Assembly: GCF_009829075.1 (NCBI RefSeq)
Contig: NZ_WUQZ01000005.1
Location: 1 to 64,000, forward strand
Length of the DNA: 64,000 bases
Origin: Sphingobacterium composti
GTDB taxonomy: Bacteria; Bacteroidota; Bacteroidia; Sphingobacteriales; Sphingobacteriaceae
Reading direction: 5' to 3'
Position numbers and translations under genes: made by a program. This document shows, piece after piece, positions 62,956-64,000 of this stretch; position 1 is the first letter of the stretch; every line of letters starts with the position of its first letter. The notes beneath the pieces are model-generated. The model was not told where the DNA came from. It was given only the letters and a program-made list of their open reading frames with translations, and ran no database searches.

Positions 62956-63486
62956 ATGAATAAAGGAGTAAAAAAGCACATAAATAAAAAGGAAATATCA
63001 CCTAATACAACAGTAGAATTCTACTTTAAAAATTTAGATAATCAAATTTTGGGCAACAAATCCATTTATGCACTATTCCTAACACTTGCATTTTTCGGAG
63101 TAATGGGTTTGGTGTGGATGATTCCTTTTCCGCAGTTGGAATTTTTGCAAAAGATGAATGCGCAGACTTTTTTAAATTGGGGCTCATTTTATATTGCTAT
63201 TATTATCTATTGTTACCTTCGACTAGCGCCGACATTATCCTATGCTATGTTGTTTACCATTGCTATCATGAGTTTTTTTATTGTGCAATTAGAATATATA
63301 GAGCGCGATGGAGGTCCGACAGTGGTATTAGTTTGTTCTATAATTTCATTGATCGGAATCATAGGATCTTGGGTTTTACTCAAAAAGGAAAAAGCCTTAT
63401 CAGGAAAATTATTCAAAGATTTTTTGACTATTGGTCCAATATGGTTGTGGTCAAAGGTATTTGATAAATTTAAGATAAAATATTAA
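62956..63486 (+). CDS. DUF962/Mpo1-like membrane protein lacking the usual His, 176 aa
   Basis: Four hydrophobic segments and the motifs GVMGLVWMIPFP, FLNWGSFYIAIIIYCYLRL and FLTIGPIWLWSKVF fit the DUF962 (Mpo1-like) family. The family's conserved His-containing stretch (NPTNKxIHW) is NQILGNKSIYA here, so the Fe-dependent dioxygenase activity known for yeast Mpo1 is doubtful. A TAGATTTG -7 box ends 4 bp before the ATG. Confidence 0.65.
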   Translation: MNKGVKKHINKKEISPNTTVEFYFKNLDNQILGNKSIYALFLTLAFFGVMGLVWMIPFPQLEFLQKMNAQTFLNWGSFYIAIIIYCYLRLAPTLSYAMLFTIAIMSFFIVQLEYIERDGGPTVVLVCSIISLIGIIGSWVLLKKEKALSGKLFKDFLTIGPIWLWSKVFDKFKIKY

Positions 63487-63504
63487 TTGAAATTAAAATA
63501 TTTG

Positions 63505-63536
63505 AAATCCCGAGTATATAATATTCGGGATTTTTT
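63505..63536 (+). terminator. Terminator after the DUF962-like gene
   Basis: AAATCCCGA/TCGGGATTT stem, 11-nt loop, T-run. Confidence 0.8.
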
Positions 63537-63565
63537 CTATTTTGGACTTTTATAAAAGAGAAGAA

Positions 63566-64000
63566 ATGAGCCAATATAACTATCCTTTACATTTTAAATT
63601 TAAAATAGGGACACTTTCCAACGATTTCGTAGGTACAGACGCTTTCGGTAAAACAATCTTTTATGTGCGAGAGAAGATATTTGCGTGGCGTGACCAAATT
63701 AAAATTTACAGTGATGAGTCTAAAACAGAATTATTATACGAATTGAAATCAAATAAACTAATAGATTTTCAACAAACATTTACAATAACTAATTCTATAG
63801 GAAATGTTATAGGTAAAGTTAGAAGAAGTACACTAAAGTCATTTTGGAAATCTACATTCAAATTAATGAATCCACAAGATGAACATGATCATACTATACA
63901 AGAGAAAAACGCTTTTGTCAAAATGTGGGATGGTGTTTTTGGAGAAATTCCAGTAATAGGCATGTTATCAGGTTATTTTTTTAATCCTGCTTATATACTT
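63566..64000 (+). CDS. Tubby/LURP-one-like protein, 5' part (145 aa in window)
   Basis: The frame from ATG 63566 is open to the window edge. FKIGTLSNDFVGTDAFGKTI, FYVREKIFAWRDQIKIYSDE and FTITNSIGNVIGKVRRSTLK resemble the beta-strand pattern of LURP-one/scramblase-like tubby folds (bacterial YxjI-type). The ending with GYFFNPAYIL looks like the start of a hydrophobic segment. Function unknown and the 3' end is outside the window. Confidence 0.6.
   Translation, partial: MSQYNYPLHFKFKIGTLSNDFVGTDAFGKTIFYVREKIFAWRDQIKIYSDESKTELLYELKSNKLIDFQQTFTITNSIGNVIGKVRRSTLKSFWKSTFKLMNPQDEHDHTIQEKNAFVKMWDGVFGEIPVIGMLSGYFFNPAYIL

Noticed and set aside
1-64000. CRISPR array, rRNA genes, phage structural genes, conjugation genes
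   Set aside because: No regularly spaced short repeats, rRNA segments, capsid/tail or Tra-type genes were seen; the island here lacks a transfer module.

Overview
The window looks like chromosome of a Bacteroidota member, most likely Sphingobacteriaceae-like. The signs are AT-rich DNA, promoters of the TTTG-N19-TAnnTTTG type, TonB-dependent receptor/DUF4249 pairs, a PNGase F-like glycosidase, Bacteroidota-type sigma-54, NusA and IF-2, and a strong Shine-Dalgarno in front of rpsU only. The genus assignment is inference.

Region 1 (1 to about 14,740) is an accessory island next to a tRNA(CAT) gene. It opens with the right end of an IS21-family element, which has removed the start of a tyrosine recombinase gene. 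The cargo follows: two unknown proteins, an SF2 helicase-like protein with a broken Walker A, a RadC-like JAB protein, a probable structured RNA, a lipoprotein, and a leftward group of genes. That group includes a PD-(D/E)xK nuclease, a CxxC protein, a DUF2158-like protein, a large helicase-nuclease fusion and a HEPN-like helical protein. Four copies of a 50-bp inverted-repeat site of constant length punctuate the island, at the integrase stop codon, at the helicase stop codon, at 10.35 kb and at the outer edge. A degraded half copy and two radC 3' remnants lie at module borders. An 83-bp perfect direct repeat forms the upstream region of two separate nuclease genes. The island looks like stacked, recombined modules of probable defence genes.

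Region 2 (14.7-29.4 kb) is housekeeping: HAD phosphatase, rpsU, rpoN, a class A PBP, a large peptidase/propeller/barrel protein, a GIY-YIG protein, a LexA-like repressor and the rimP-nusA-infB operon. Region 3 (29.4-37.6 kb) holds a ferredoxin-type reductase and a co-directional run of exported proteins (PNGase F-like, propeller, esterase, TonB receptor, DUF4249), then a polysaccharide deacetylase. Region 4 (37.6-53.5 kb) has a helix-hairpin-helix gene with an in-frame TAG, apt, terC, alkaline phosphatase, a DUF937-OmpA protein, lipocalin, S1/P1 nuclease, guaA, a binding-protein-like lipoprotein, an RsmB-type methyltransferase and several small enzymes.

Region 5 (53.5-64 kb) carries a tight leftward operon of an N-formylglutamate amidohydrolase-like protein, a DUF1704/QEGLA metallopeptidase, a GshB-like ATP-grasp ligase and a metallo-beta-lactamase-fold hydrolase. 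It also has an Omp85-type barrel/TonB receptor pair, a PAS-LuxR regulator and small proteins up to the window edge. No CRISPR array or rRNA gene was seen.
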